This document shows, piece after piece, positions 18,064 through 26,463 of a DNA stretch of 64,000 bases. The notes beneath the pieces are model-generated. The model searched no databases and was not told the DNA's origin. It saw nothing but the letters and a program-made list of their open reading frames with translations. The translations under genes were made by a program, and so were the position numbers. The DNA is from Streptomyces sp. V3I7 (lineage in GTDB: Bacteria; Actinomycetota; Actinomycetes; Streptomycetales; Streptomycetaceae): NCBI RefSeq assembly GCF_030817495.1, contig NZ_JAUSZK010000001.1, positions 1,302,001 to 1,366,000 on the forward strand. Direction: 5' to 3'. Each line of letters begins with the position of its first letter. Position 1 is the first letter of the stretch.

Positions 18064-18602
18064 GCGGCGCCTCCCAGGCACTGGCGCAGCCGGGTCAGCC
18101 CGTCGCGCATCCGCGTCTTCACGGTGCCCAGCGGCAGCGACAGCCGCTCGGCGACCTCACGGTAGGTGTACCCGTCGTAGTAGGCCAGCGTCACCGACTG
18201 GCGCTGGAGCGCGGTCAGCCGGTCCAGGCAGCGGCGCACCCACTCGCGCTCCAGGCCCGCCTCGACCTCCTCCGAGACCTGGTCGAAGGCGGGTGCCCCG
18301 GAGCGCAGGGCCTCGCGCTGCTCGCGCTCGCCAGCCGCGCGGGCGCTGCGCACCCGGTCGACGGCGCGGCGGTGGGCGAGGGTGAGGATCCAGGACAGGG
18401 CACTGCCCCGGGCGGGGTCGAACCGGGCGGCGCAGCGCCAGAGTTCGAGCAGCACCTCCTGGGCGACCTCCTCCGACTGGGCGGGGTCGCGCACCACGCG
18501 GCGCACGAGTCCGAACACGGGCCCGGACACCAGTCCGTACAGCTGCTCGAAGGCCGTGTGGTCACCGCCGGCCACGAGCAGCAGAAGCTCGTCCGCCTCC
18601 AC
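18060..18602 (-). CDS. ECF RNA polymerase sigma factor, SigK-like
   Basis: This is a group IV (ECF) sigma factor of about 180 residues from GTG 18602; longer starts at 18653 (ATG) or 18668 (GTG) are possible. Region 2 (FEQLYGLVSGPVFGLVRRVV ... SEEVAQEVLLELWR) binds the -10 element. Region 4 (LTALQRQSVTLAYYDGYTYR, then LPLGTVKTRMRDGLTRLR) binds the -35. It is coupled to an RskA-type anti-sigma factor and divergent from a DUF4331/TPR/NicO cluster. A SigK-like promoter sequence precedes that cluster, so the cluster is the likely regulon. Confidence 0.9.
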   Translation of the reverse strand: MEADELLLLVAGGDHTAFEQLYGLVSGPVFGLVRRVVRDPAQSEEVAQEVLLELWRCAARFDPARGSALSWILTLAHRRAVDRVRSARAAGEREQREALRSGAPAFDQVSEEVEAGLEREWVRRCLDRLTALQRQSVTLAYYDGYTYREVAERLSLPLGTVKTRMRDGLTRLRQCLGGAA

Positions 18603-18741
18603 TCGGTCCCCCTCTCCGCGGCCGCACCCCGGCCGTCCCGTCACACCAGGCATTCGCAACGAAGGCACCTCCGGACGGGGTTACGGATCCGGGCGGCGAA
18701 AACGCGGGTCGGGGACGGGGAAAAGAATTTCCGCGGTCGGC

Positions 18742-18768
18742 CAATCCGGGGCGCGCACCGCTTCGAAT
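18742..18768 (+). promoter_or_regulatory. Predicted SigK-type ECF promoter for the DUF4331-TPR-NicO genes
   Basis: CAATCC (18742-18747) and TCGAAT (18763-18768), 15 bp apart, resemble the mycobacterial SigK consensus CCATCC-N16/17-CCGAAT. They lie 40 bp before the DUF4331 start and diverge from the sigma gene. This is a pattern match by eye only. Confidence 0.4.
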
Positions 18769-18807
18769 GCCCGGGTGTCAGGCAAGTTGACACCGAGGAC
18801 GGACGGC

Positions 18808-20350
18808 ATGACACCTCTACTTTCCAGGAGCGGTGCGGGACGCGCAGGCCTGGTCCAACTCATCTGTGGTGGGCTGGCCGCCGGGGGGGCTCGCGGCCGC
18901 CTCAGTGGCCACGCTGGAACCGGGGGCGGCCTCCGCCTCCTCGCACCGGGAGGCCCCGCTGATCTCGGGGACCCCGCAGTACGACAACACGGACGTGTAC
19001 GCGTTCGTCAGCCCCGACAAGCCCGACACCACGACGATCGTGGCGAACTGGATCCCGTTCGAGGAACCGGCGGGCGGCCCGAACTTCCACATCTTCGCGG
19101 ACGACGCCCAGTACGACCTCCATATCGACAACAACGGCGACGCGCAAGGTGAGTTGCTCTTCCGCTACACCTTCAGGACCCATCGCAAGAACGGCGACAC
19201 CTTCCTCTACAACACAGGCCCGGTCACCAGCCTCGACGACCCGGACCTCAACATCACGCAGACGTTCGACATCGACCTCGTCAAGCTGAAGAACCAGCAC
19301 GTGGTGTCGAGGACGAAGCTCGCGGACGACATCCCCGTGGCGCCGTCGAACGTCGGCAAGGCGTCGATGCCGGACTACGGCAAGCTGCGCTCGCAGGCTG
19401 TGTACAAGACGGCGGCCGGTGCCACGGCCTTCGCCGGGCAGGCCGACGACCCGTTCTTCCTGGACCTGCGCGTCTTCGACCTGCTGTACGGCGGGAACCT
19501 CTCCGAGGTCGGCCGGGACACGCTCAAGGGCTACAACGTCAACACGATCGCCCTGCAGGTGCCGAACGACATGATCCGCCAGTCTGCGCACCAGCCGGTC
19601 GTCGGCATCTGGTCGACCACGCAGCGCCGGAACGCCCGGGGCTCCTACACACAGGTCTCGCGCCTCGGCAGCCCCCTGGTCAACGAGGTCGTCAACCCGC
19701 AGAAGGACAAGGACAAGTTCAACGCGTCCGCGCCCTGGGACGACGCCCAGTTCCTGAAGAACGTCACCAACCCCGAACTGCCCAAGCTCATCGAGGGGAT
19801 CTACAAGATCAAGGCCCCCGCCGAGCCCCGCAACGACCTGGTCGACGTCTTCCTCAAGGGCGTCAAGGGACTCAACCAGCCGCCGAACGTGCGCCCGGCG
19901 GAGGAGCTGCGCCTCAACACGTCGATCGAGCCGAGCGCCCACCCCAAGCGGCTGGGCGTGCTCGACGGCGACAACGCGGGCTTCCCCAACGGCCGCCGGC
20001 TGACGGACGACGTGATCGACGTCTCCCTCCAGGTGGTCGAGGGCGAACTGGTCGGCGCCAAGAACGACTTGGGCGACGCGGTCGACAAGAACGACAAGAA
20101 GTTCGAGAAGAGCTTCCCGTACGTCGCCCAGCCGACGTCCGGTTCGCGCGGCGCGCTCGCCCAGGGCACGACCAAGGGTGCCGACGTACGCAGCCAGCTC
20201 GGCGACGCCCTGAAGCCGGCGGGCTCGTCGGCCGGCGGCTCCGGGGACACCGTTGTGATCGCCGCCTCGGCGGCCTCGGGCGCGGCCGGGATCCTGCTGA
20301 TCGGCACCGCCCTCGCCTGGTGGCGGCGCCGGCTGCAGCGCCCGTACTGA
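18808..20350 (+). CDS. DUF4331 secreted membrane-anchored protein, with a one-base frameshift in the signal peptide
   Basis: The mature part (HREAPLISGTPQYDNTDVYAF onward, about 480 residues) is a DUF4331 domain, a family of unknown function. It ends in a membrane helix (about TVVIAASAASGAAGILLIGTAL) and a basic tail AWWRRRLQRPY. The natural start is ATG 18808 (MTPLLSRSGAG...), which gives a proper signal peptide ending LAAASVATLEPGAASA. The reading frame breaks at a run of seven G (18883-18889): six G restores one frame of 513 residues. As printed, only an upstream-truncated frame from about 18833 is open. It is the first gene of a DUF4331-TPR-NicO unit under the divergent SigK-like factor. 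Confidence 0.8.
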
Positions 20351-20457
20351 CCCGGCCCGGCCCCACCGACCGGCGCGGCCCGCGTCCCCCACATCCCCCA
20401 CGGCGCGGGCCGCGCCACCCCGCACGCGATCCCTCAGGCGACCGAGGAGTACAGGGC

Positions 20458-21912
20458 ATGACCCCGCGCACGACCGGCAATGAGCCAGCAGAACCAGTCG
20501 AGTTGGCGGGCCCGGCGGCGATCCCGCCGTCGGAGGACCTGCCGCCCGCAGAGGAGCGGCACGCTCCTGCGAGCCGTCGCCCGCGGGCCGCCCGGCTGGC
20601 CGGGTGTGCGGTCCTGCTGGCCGTCGCGCTCACGGGCGGGGCCGTCGCCGTCGGGGCGGCACGGGACGACCGGCCGGCGGCGACCGTGGCGGCCGCGTCC
20701 GACGCCGTGCCGCCCGGGCTCACGGCCGGCGGCGACCTCGAATCCGCCATCGCCGCCCTCCAGGCCCACCTGCGCGGCCAGCCGAGGGACTCGGGAGCCT
20801 GGGCCACGCTCGGGCTCGCCTACGTCGAACAGGCACGGGCCAAGGGCGACCCGGCCCGCTACCCGCAGGCGGAGAAGGCCCTGGCCCGTTCGCTCCGCCT
20901 CGCCCCGGACAACGACCAGGCCCTGGCCGACCGCGCCGCCCTCGCCGCCGCCCGGCACGACTTCCCGTACGCCCTCACCGCCGCGGACCGGGCCCTGGGC
21001 CAGAACCCGTACAGCGAACGCGCCCTGTCCTCCCGCATCGACGCCCTGGTCGAACTCGGCCGCTACGACGAGGCCTCCCAGGCCGCCGACACCGCCGACG
21101 AACGCCGTCCGGGCATCCCGGTCTTCACGCGGTACGCCTACGTCCACGAGCTGCGCGGCGACGTACGGACCGCCCGCCGCGTACTGAAGCAGGCTCTGGC
21201 CGGCGCCACCTCCCCCGGGGACGTCGCGTACGTCGCCGCCCAGCTCGGTCAACTCGCCTGGAACCAGGGCGACTACGAGAGCGCCCTCTCCTTTCACGCC
21301 CGCGCTCTCGCCGCCGACGATCACTACCTCCCCGCCCTCGAGGGGCGGGCCCGCGCCCAGGCCGCGAGTGGTCAACGGGGCGCCGCCATCAAGGGGTTGG
21401 AGCTCGTCGTCGCGCGGTATCCGCTGCCCGGCCCGCTCGTGGAGCTCGGCGAGCTGTACGAGGCCCGAGGGGCGGACGGCGACCGGGCGAGGGCCCGCGA
21501 GCAGTACGCCCTCGTCGACGCCTGGATCGCGCTGGCCCGCGCGGGCGGCGTCAACGCCGATCTCGACACCGCGCTCGCCGCCGCCGACCACGGTGACAGG
21601 GCGGCCGCCCTGAAGGCCGCCCGCGCCGAGTGGGCCCGCCGCCGCACCGTGCACACGGCGGACGCCCTCGCCTGGGCGCTGCACGTCAACGGCGAGGACC
21701 GGCAGGCCCTCCCCTACGCCCGCCGCGCCACGGCCACCGGCTACCGCAACGCGTCGTTCCTCTACCACCGCGGCACCATCGAACTCGCCGCCGGTCACCG
21801 CGCGGACGGCCGCGCGTCTCTCACATCGGCTCTGAAGCTGAACCCCGGCTTCTCGCCGCTGGGTGCGCGCAACGCCCGTACGGCGCTGAAGAGTTCGGAG
21901 GCGGCCCGGTGA
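20458..21912 (+). CDS. TPR-repeat membrane-anchored protein
   Basis: This 484-residue protein has a short cytoplasmic head, one membrane helix (LAGCAVLLAVALTGGAVAVGA, about 50-68) and an extracytoplasmic array of tetratricopeptide repeats from about residue 95 to the end. Examples are AWATLGLAYVEQARAKGD, ARYPQAEKALARSLRLAPDN and QLGQLAWNQGDYESALSFHA. ATG 20458 was chosen over longer frames that lack a ribosome site (GGAGTACAGGGC precedes it). Its stop overlaps the transporter start (GTGA), so the two are coupled. TPR arrays are interaction scaffolds; the partner here may be DUF4331 or the transporter. Confidence 0.85.
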   Translation: MTPRTTGNEPAEPVELAGPAAIPPSEDLPPAEERHAPASRRPRAARLAGCAVLLAVALTGGAVAVGAARDDRPAATVAAASDAVPPGLTAGGDLESAIAALQAHLRGQPRDSGAWATLGLAYVEQARAKGDPARYPQAEKALARSLRLAPDNDQALADRAALAAARHDFPYALTAADRALGQNPYSERALSSRIDALVELGRYDEASQAADTADERRPGIPVFTRYAYVHELRGDVRTARRVLKQALAGATSPGDVAYVAAQLGQLAWNQGDYESALSFHARALAADDHYLPALEGRARAQAASGQRGAAIKGLELVVARYPLPGPLVELGELYEARGADGDRARAREQYALVDAWIALARAGGVNADLDTALAAADHGDRAAALKAARAEWARRRTVHTADALAWALHVNGEDRQALPYARRATATGYRNASFLYHRGTIELAAGHRADGRASLTSALKLNPGFSPLGARNARTALKSSEAAR

Positions 21913-23426
21913 AGCCCCGTCGGCTGTTCGCCTCGGCGGCGGCGGTCCTCACGACCGCCTGCGCACTCGTGCTCGGCCCCACCACGAGCGCGAGCGCTCA
22001 CCCCCTCGGCAACTTCACCGTCAACCGCTACGACGGTCTCGTCGCCGCTCCCGGCCGGCTCCGCGTCAACCACGTCGAGGACCTCGCCGAGATCCCGGCG
22101 ACCCAGGCCAGGCCCGGCATCGAACGCCTCGGCCTGGCCGAGTGGGCGCGGCGGCGGTGCGCGGCGGCCGCCGAGGGCAGCACGCTCACGGTCGACGGCC
22201 GCAGGACCGACCTGACCGTCGGCGACAGCACCGCGCGGCTGCGCCCGGGGCAGGCCGGGCTCGACACCCTGCGCGTGGAGTGCCGGCTCACCGCGCGGCT
22301 CCCCGAGGCCGGCACCGTCACGCTCGGCTTCCACAGCGCGGGCGCCTCCACCGGCCCCGGCTGGCGGGAGATCACCGCACGCGGCGACCGGACGACGCTC
22401 ACCGCCTCGGACGTCCCCGCTGGTTCGCGCTCGCGAGAACTCACCCACTACCCAACGGAGTTGCTGACGTCGCCGGACGACACCACCAGCGCCACCGTAC
22501 GCGTGCGCGCGGGCGGACCGGCCCTCGGGGAGCAGCGGCAGGACTCCCCCGCCGCCTCCGTCCTGCCGCGTGGCGTCGACCGCTGGACGCGCGCCCTGGA
22601 CGACCTCGTCGCGCGCCACGACCGCACCCTCGGCTTCGCCGCCCTCGCGCTGGTCATCGCGACCGGTCTGGGCGCGCTGCACGCGCTCGCCCCAGGCCAC
22701 GGCAAGACGCTGATGGCCGCGACGGCCGCCGCCCGCGGTGGCCGGGCCCGGTTGAAGGACGTACTGCCGCTGGCCGCGTCGGTCACGGTCACCCACACCC
22801 TGGGCGTCGTCGCGCTGGGGCTGCTGGTCACAGCCGGTTCGGCGGCCACACCGTCGGTGATCGCCTGGCTCGGCATCGCGAGCGGGATGCTGGTGACGGG
22901 CGCGGGCGTGACCCTCGTACGACGGGCCTGGCCCCACCGGTCCCCCACGGACGCGCCTCACCAGCACGTCCACCATGCCGTTCCAGAACGCCAGTTGGCC
23001 CTGGTCGGAGCGCACGCCGGAGCTGCTCCACCGCTCCACACGCACACGCACGGCGGCCATACCCACACCCACCCCGTCGCGCCGACCCTGCGGGGCACGA
23101 TCCTGCTCGGCTTCGCGGGCGGGCTCGTGCCCAGCCCGTCCGCCGTGGTGGTCCTGGTCGGTGCGGCGGCGCTGGGTCAGGCCTGGTTCGGGCTGCTGCT
23201 CGTCGTCGCGTACGGCGCCGGACTCGCGCTGACTCTGACCGCGGCCGGGTTCGCCGTCGTCAGGCTGGGTACGGGAATGACCCGGGTGATGGAGAGGCGC
23301 CCCCGCTGGACCACCCACCCCGTGGCCGCACTCGTACGCCGGACGACGCCCCTGGCGTCCGCGTGCGTCGTCGTGGCCCTGGGCGTCGGACTGGTGCTCA
23401 AGGGGGCGGCTTCCGCGTTCGGGTGA
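21909..23426 (+). CDS. NicO/HoxN-type nickel-cobalt efflux or uptake transporter with N-terminal extracellular domain
   Basis: This 505-residue protein starts at GTG 21909, overlapping the TPR gene by 4 bp. It has a signal peptide ending SASAHPLGNFTVNRY and an extracytoplasmic beta-rich domain to about 230, followed by six membrane helices. NicO signatures are visible as LGALHALAPGHGKTLM and GGLVPSPSAVVVLVGA. A His-rich loop (HQHVHH, HTHTHGGHTHTH) lies between and should bind divalent metal. Direction and metal are not certain. It ends the SigK-linked cluster, which points to a metal or envelope-stress role. Confidence 0.88.
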   Translation: MKPRRLFASAAAVLTTACALVLGPTTSASAHPLGNFTVNRYDGLVAAPGRLRVNHVEDLAEIPATQARPGIERLGLAEWARRRCAAAAEGSTLTVDGRRTDLTVGDSTARLRPGQAGLDTLRVECRLTARLPEAGTVTLGFHSAGASTGPGWREITARGDRTTLTASDVPAGSRSRELTHYPTELLTSPDDTTSATVRVRAGGPALGEQRQDSPAASVLPRGVDRWTRALDDLVARHDRTLGFAALALVIATGLGALHALAPGHGKTLMAATAAARGGRARLKDVLPLAASVTVTHTLGVVALGLLVTAGSAATPSVIAWLGIASGMLVTGAGVTLVRRAWPHRSPTDAPHQHVHHAVPERQLALVGAHAGAAPPLHTHTHGGHTHTHPVAPTLRGTILLGFAGGLVPSPSAVVVLVGAAALGQAWFGLLLVVAYGAGLALTLTAAGFAVVRLGTGMTRVMERRPRWTTHPVAALVRRTTPLASACVVVALGVGLVLKGAASAFG

Positions 23427-23452
23427 GCTACTTTGTCGAGAAATCGCGCGCG

Positions 23453-25081
23453 ATGCCGTGGGGGGCTCCCGTGACCGAAGTGCCGGGCAGTGAACGTGTG
23501 ATCGGTGGCCGCTACCGTCTCCTGTCCCCGCTCGGCGAGGGCGGCATGGGAACCGTGTGGCGCGCCCGTGACGAGGTGCTGCACCGCGAGGTCGCCGTCA
23601 AGGAGGTGCGGGCCCCGGCCGGGCTGCCCGCCCCGGACGTCGAGCGGATGTACGCCCGTCTGGAGCGCGAGGCGTGGGCCGCGGCCCGGGTCGCGAACCG
23701 CAACGTGGTGATGGTGTACGACGTGGCGCTGGAGGGCGGAAGGCCCTGGGTCGTCATGGAGTTGGTCCGCGGGCTGTCCCTCGCCGACGTGCTGGAGGCG
23801 GAGGGTCCGCTGTCCCCGCAGCGGGCCGCGGACGTCGGCGCGCAGGTGGTGTCCGCGCTGCGGGCCGCGCACGCCGCCGGGGTGCTGCACCGGGACGTGA
23901 AGCCGGGCAACGTGCTCCTGGCCAACGACGGCCGGGTGGTGCTCACCGACTTCGGCATCGCCATGGTCGAGGGCAGCTCACAGCTGACGATGACCGGCGA
24001 GGTGATCGGCTCGCCCGAATTCGTGTCCCCCGAGCGGGCGTTGGGGCGCACACCGGGCCCCGAGTCGGACCTGTGGTCGCTGGGCGTGCTGCTGTACGCG
24101 GCCGTCGAGGGCAGTTCGCCGTTCCGGCAGGACACCCCGCTCGGCACGCTGCGGGCCGTCGTCGACGAGGAGTTCCCGCCGCCGCGCCACGCCGGACCAC
24201 TGACCCCGGTCATCGAGGGCCTGTTGCGCAAGGATCCGGCCGAGCGGCTGCCCGCCGACGTGGCCGAACGGGACCTGCGGCTCGTCGCGGCTGGGGGTGC
24301 CCCCTCTGGGGGAGGTACGCCGCGCGCGGGCGCCGGGTACGCGGCGGCACCGGAGGCCACGACGGTCGCGGCGTCGCCGCAGCCGCAGTCCCCGACCCCG
24401 CCGATGCCCCTGCCTGCCGGACCGGCGGACGCCTGGACCACGGGTTCCGAGCCGCGCCGCGACCGCCGGTCCGTCGCCGTCCTGGTCGCGGGGCTGCTCG
24501 CCCTCGCGCTCGCGCTGGGCGGGCTGACGTACGCGCTGCTGAACCGCGACGACAACCGCGGCGACGGGCGTGCGACCGGGGGCGATCCGAGCGTGAGCGT
24601 CAACACGCCCGCGCCCACTCATAGTTCCGAGTCATCGACGAGCGACGCGCCATCGAAGTCCCCGAGCAGCGATCCGCCGAGCAGCCGCCCCGCGCAGACG
24701 GTGCGCGTCACGCTGACGGGCGAGAACACCTCGTACTCCGGGCCCTGTCCGCCGCCGGCCGCGCACGCGCCGGCCTTCACGGCGACGTTCACGGTTGGCC
24801 GGCTGCCCGCGAGGGTGGAGTACCGGTGGGTGGCGAAGCACGGGACGGTGTCCGACCCGGGCTGGAAGACGCTGGCGTTCCCGGAGGGGGGCGGCGCGTC
24901 CAAGCGGGACAAGGTGGTCGTCACGACGTACGACGCGTTGGGGACCGTCGAGAACGAGATCCATGTGGAGGTGCGCGGTCCGGTGCGGACGGCGTCCGAG
25001 GCCGTCCCGTTCTCGGTGCGCTGCGAGACGACGGAGACCCCGACGGACGGGGCCTCCGCCTCACCTACGGCATCACCCTGA
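23453..25081 (+). CDS. Eukaryotic-type Ser/Thr protein kinase (single-pass membrane)
   Basis: This 542-residue kinase has a cytoplasmic catalytic domain (about 15-275) with the glycine loop GEGGMGTVW, Lys in VAVKEVR, the HRDVKPGN catalytic loop, DFG and an SPE motif (FVSPERALGR). A Pro/Ala linker, one membrane helix (VAVLVAGLLALALALGGLTYAL) and an extracellular Ser/Thr/Pro stalk with a small C-terminal domain containing two cysteines follow. ATG 23453 is used; GTG 23471 with a G-rich upstream is also possible. A short palindromic repeat (24291-24316) encodes AAGGAPSGGGT in the linker. There are no PASTA repeats, so it is not PknB. Confidence 0.92.
   Translation: MPWGAPVTEVPGSERVIGGRYRLLSPLGEGGMGTVWRARDEVLHREVAVKEVRAPAGLPAPDVERMYARLEREAWAAARVANRNVVMVYDVALEGGRPWVVMELVRGLSLADVLEAEGPLSPQRAADVGAQVVSALRAAHAAGVLHRDVKPGNVLLANDGRVVLTDFGIAMVEGSSQLTMTGEVIGSPEFVSPERALGRTPGPESDLWSLGVLLYAAVEGSSPFRQDTPLGTLRAVVDEEFPPPRHAGPLTPVIEGLLRKDPAERLPADVAERDLRLVAAGGAPSGGGTPRAGAGYAAAPEATTVAASPQPQSPTPPMPLPAGPADAWTTGSEPRRDRRSVAVLVAGLLALALALGGLTYALLNRDDNRGDGRATGGDPSVSVNTPAPTHSSESSTSDAPSKSPSSDPPSSRPAQTVRVTLTGENTSYSGPCPPPAAHAPAFTATFTVGRLPARVEYRWVAKHGTVSDPGWKTLAFPEGGGASKRDKVVVTTYDALGTVENEIHVEVRGPVRTASEAVPFSVRCETTETPTDGASASPTASP
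24291..24316. repeat. Dispersed palindromic repeat, copy 2 (short form, inside the kinase gene)
   Basis: CTGGGGGTGCCCCCTCTGGG plus GGAG is the loop-less form of the dispersed palindrome. It falls in the flexible linker after the kinase domain and keeps the frame. Confidence 0.6.
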
Positions 25082-25112
25082 GGTTCGGGCGCCGCAGGTC
25101 TGACGTGACGGT

Positions 25113-25928
25113 TCAGCCCGCCGCGTTGGTGAGCACCGGCAGGTAGCCGTTGTTCTGACCGAGAGCGGTCGGGTGGTAGGACTGGCCGAAGTCGCCCCAG
25201 TCGACGCTGTGCAGCCAGTCGTCGCCGGTGCAGAGCTCGTGGCCGGCGAAGGTGGTGCGGACGTCACCGAAGACGAAGCCGTAGGCAGCGGCGCGGTTCT
25301 GTATGACGCCGTCTATGGTGTCGGCCGCACTGTTGATCGCGGAGCGCTTGGTCTCGGACAGGCCGACGCACCCTGCCACGTTGAGCTTGTAGAAGCGGGG
25401 GTAGCCGAGCACGACCACGCGAGCCGACGGGGCACGGCCGCGGACGGCCGAGTAGACGGTGTTGAGTTTGCCGGGCAGCGTGTTGTTGATGTACGCCTTC
25501 GCTGTGTTGATCCGGTTGACGCAGTCGCTGTCGGATCCGACCACGCAGGTCATCATGACGTCGGAGAAGCCCGCGTCATTGCCTCCGACGGTGACGGAGA
25601 CGAGGCCGGTCGAGGAGTTGAGCGAGCCGAGCTGGTTGGCCATCACGTCGTCCGTCGTGGCGCCGGAGCAGGCGTTGAAGGCGAACGACGCGGGGTGGTG
25701 CGCCGCGTTCCAGGTGTACGGGTGCGCGTTCGTGCTGCGGTCGCACGAGCCGCTGGTGCTGATGTAGTTGCCCGCTCCGACACCGGACGCGTAGGAGTCA
25801 CCCAGGGACACATAGCCGCCGGTGATGGCGAGTTGGGGGGACGCCTGCGCCTCGGCCGCCCCGGTGAGGGCGAAGCCGGCGGCGAGGAGGAGCGCGCTCA
25901 CGTAAGCCGAAAGTCGGAAACGTCTCAT
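25113..25928 (-). CDS. Secreted SGNH/GDSL-type lipase or esterase
   Basis: This 271-residue secreted hydrolase has a signal peptide (VSALLLAAGFALTGAAEAQA). SGNH blocks are clear: GDSYASG (nucleophile Ser, block I), the block III Asn in VGGNDAGF and the block V DxxH in HSVDWGDFGQSYHPTALGQ. Six cysteines suggest three disulfides, as in extracellular Streptomyces GDSL lipases. ATG 25928 was chosen because GGGAGG lies 4 bp before it; the ATG at 25940 is part of that ribosome site. Its gene converges on the kinase gene with a 31-bp gap. Confidence 0.92.
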   Translation of the reverse strand: MRRFRLSAYVSALLLAAGFALTGAAEAQASPQLAITGGYVSLGDSYASGVGAGNYISTSGSCDRSTNAHPYTWNAAHHPASFAFNACSGATTDDVMANQLGSLNSSTGLVSVTVGGNDAGFSDVMMTCVVGSDSDCVNRINTAKAYINNTLPGKLNTVYSAVRGRAPSARVVVLGYPRFYKLNVAGCVGLSETKRSAINSAADTIDGVIQNRAAAYGFVFGDVRTTFAGHELCTGDDWLHSVDWGDFGQSYHPTALGQNNGYLPVLTNAAG

Positions 25929-26169
25929 GGAACCTCCCATTAGCAGGATCTCTGCCTCAACTGTGGTACCAACTACGCGCGTTGACGGGAAGTGTCCATG
26001 CCAAGACTTTTTTCAGGACTCAACAGCTTCCGTTACGAACCGGCCGCCTTGTCCGATTCCCTACGCTGCCAAATCCGGATGAGTCACCAACTGTGCTTCT
26101 TGACGGGCTCGTTGGCGCTGCGCGACATTGAAGCCCGGCATCCGGCACTTCGGGGGGCAAAGTCGGCCA

Positions 26170-26463
26170 TGCAGACGTCGCGCATCAGGACACCTTCGGA
26201 AGTCGGTGCCGGGCGGCCATCGACGGGTCCGGGGAGGGTCCTGTCTCCGCTGCTCGCGGGGGCCGTGACGGCCACCTGCGCGGTGGGCGCGTTCCTCGCG
26301 CTCACCGACTCGGACGCGCCGTCACGGGTCCAACCGGCGTGAGCTGCGCCGCCGCGAGCGGCAGTCGCCGCTGCCGGGCGCGGCCGGCCTGGACGCCGTG
26401 CGGCTCGACGCGGTCGCGCTCGACTCGGCCGCGCTCGACTCGGCCGCGGGAGAGGTGTCTTGA
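26170..26463 (+). pseudogene. Remnant of a membrane or exopolysaccharide gene (unrecognised, broken frames)
   Basis: One frame (about 26170-26342) encodes a hydrophobic segment LLAGAVTATCAVGAFLAL and stops. A second frame, ending TGA 26461-26463, carries an Asp/Ala repeat tail (LDAVALDSAALDSAAGEVS) whose stop overlaps the TTG of the glycosyltransferase stub. The arrangement suggests an upstream gene once coupled to the glycosyltransferase and now broken by a frame change near 26340. I do not recognise the family. A 15-bp tandem duplication lies at 26416-26445. Confidence 0.35.

Noticed and set aside
18668..18744. Small leftward open frames between the sigma gene and DUF4331
   Set aside because: They lie in the divergent promoter region and carry no features; more likely 5-prime leader.
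22142..23452. A very long open frame running into the kinase from upstream
   Set aside because: Upstream of 23453 it is antiphase shadow of the NicO transporter gene: Arg/Pro-rich, no motifs, no ribosome site.
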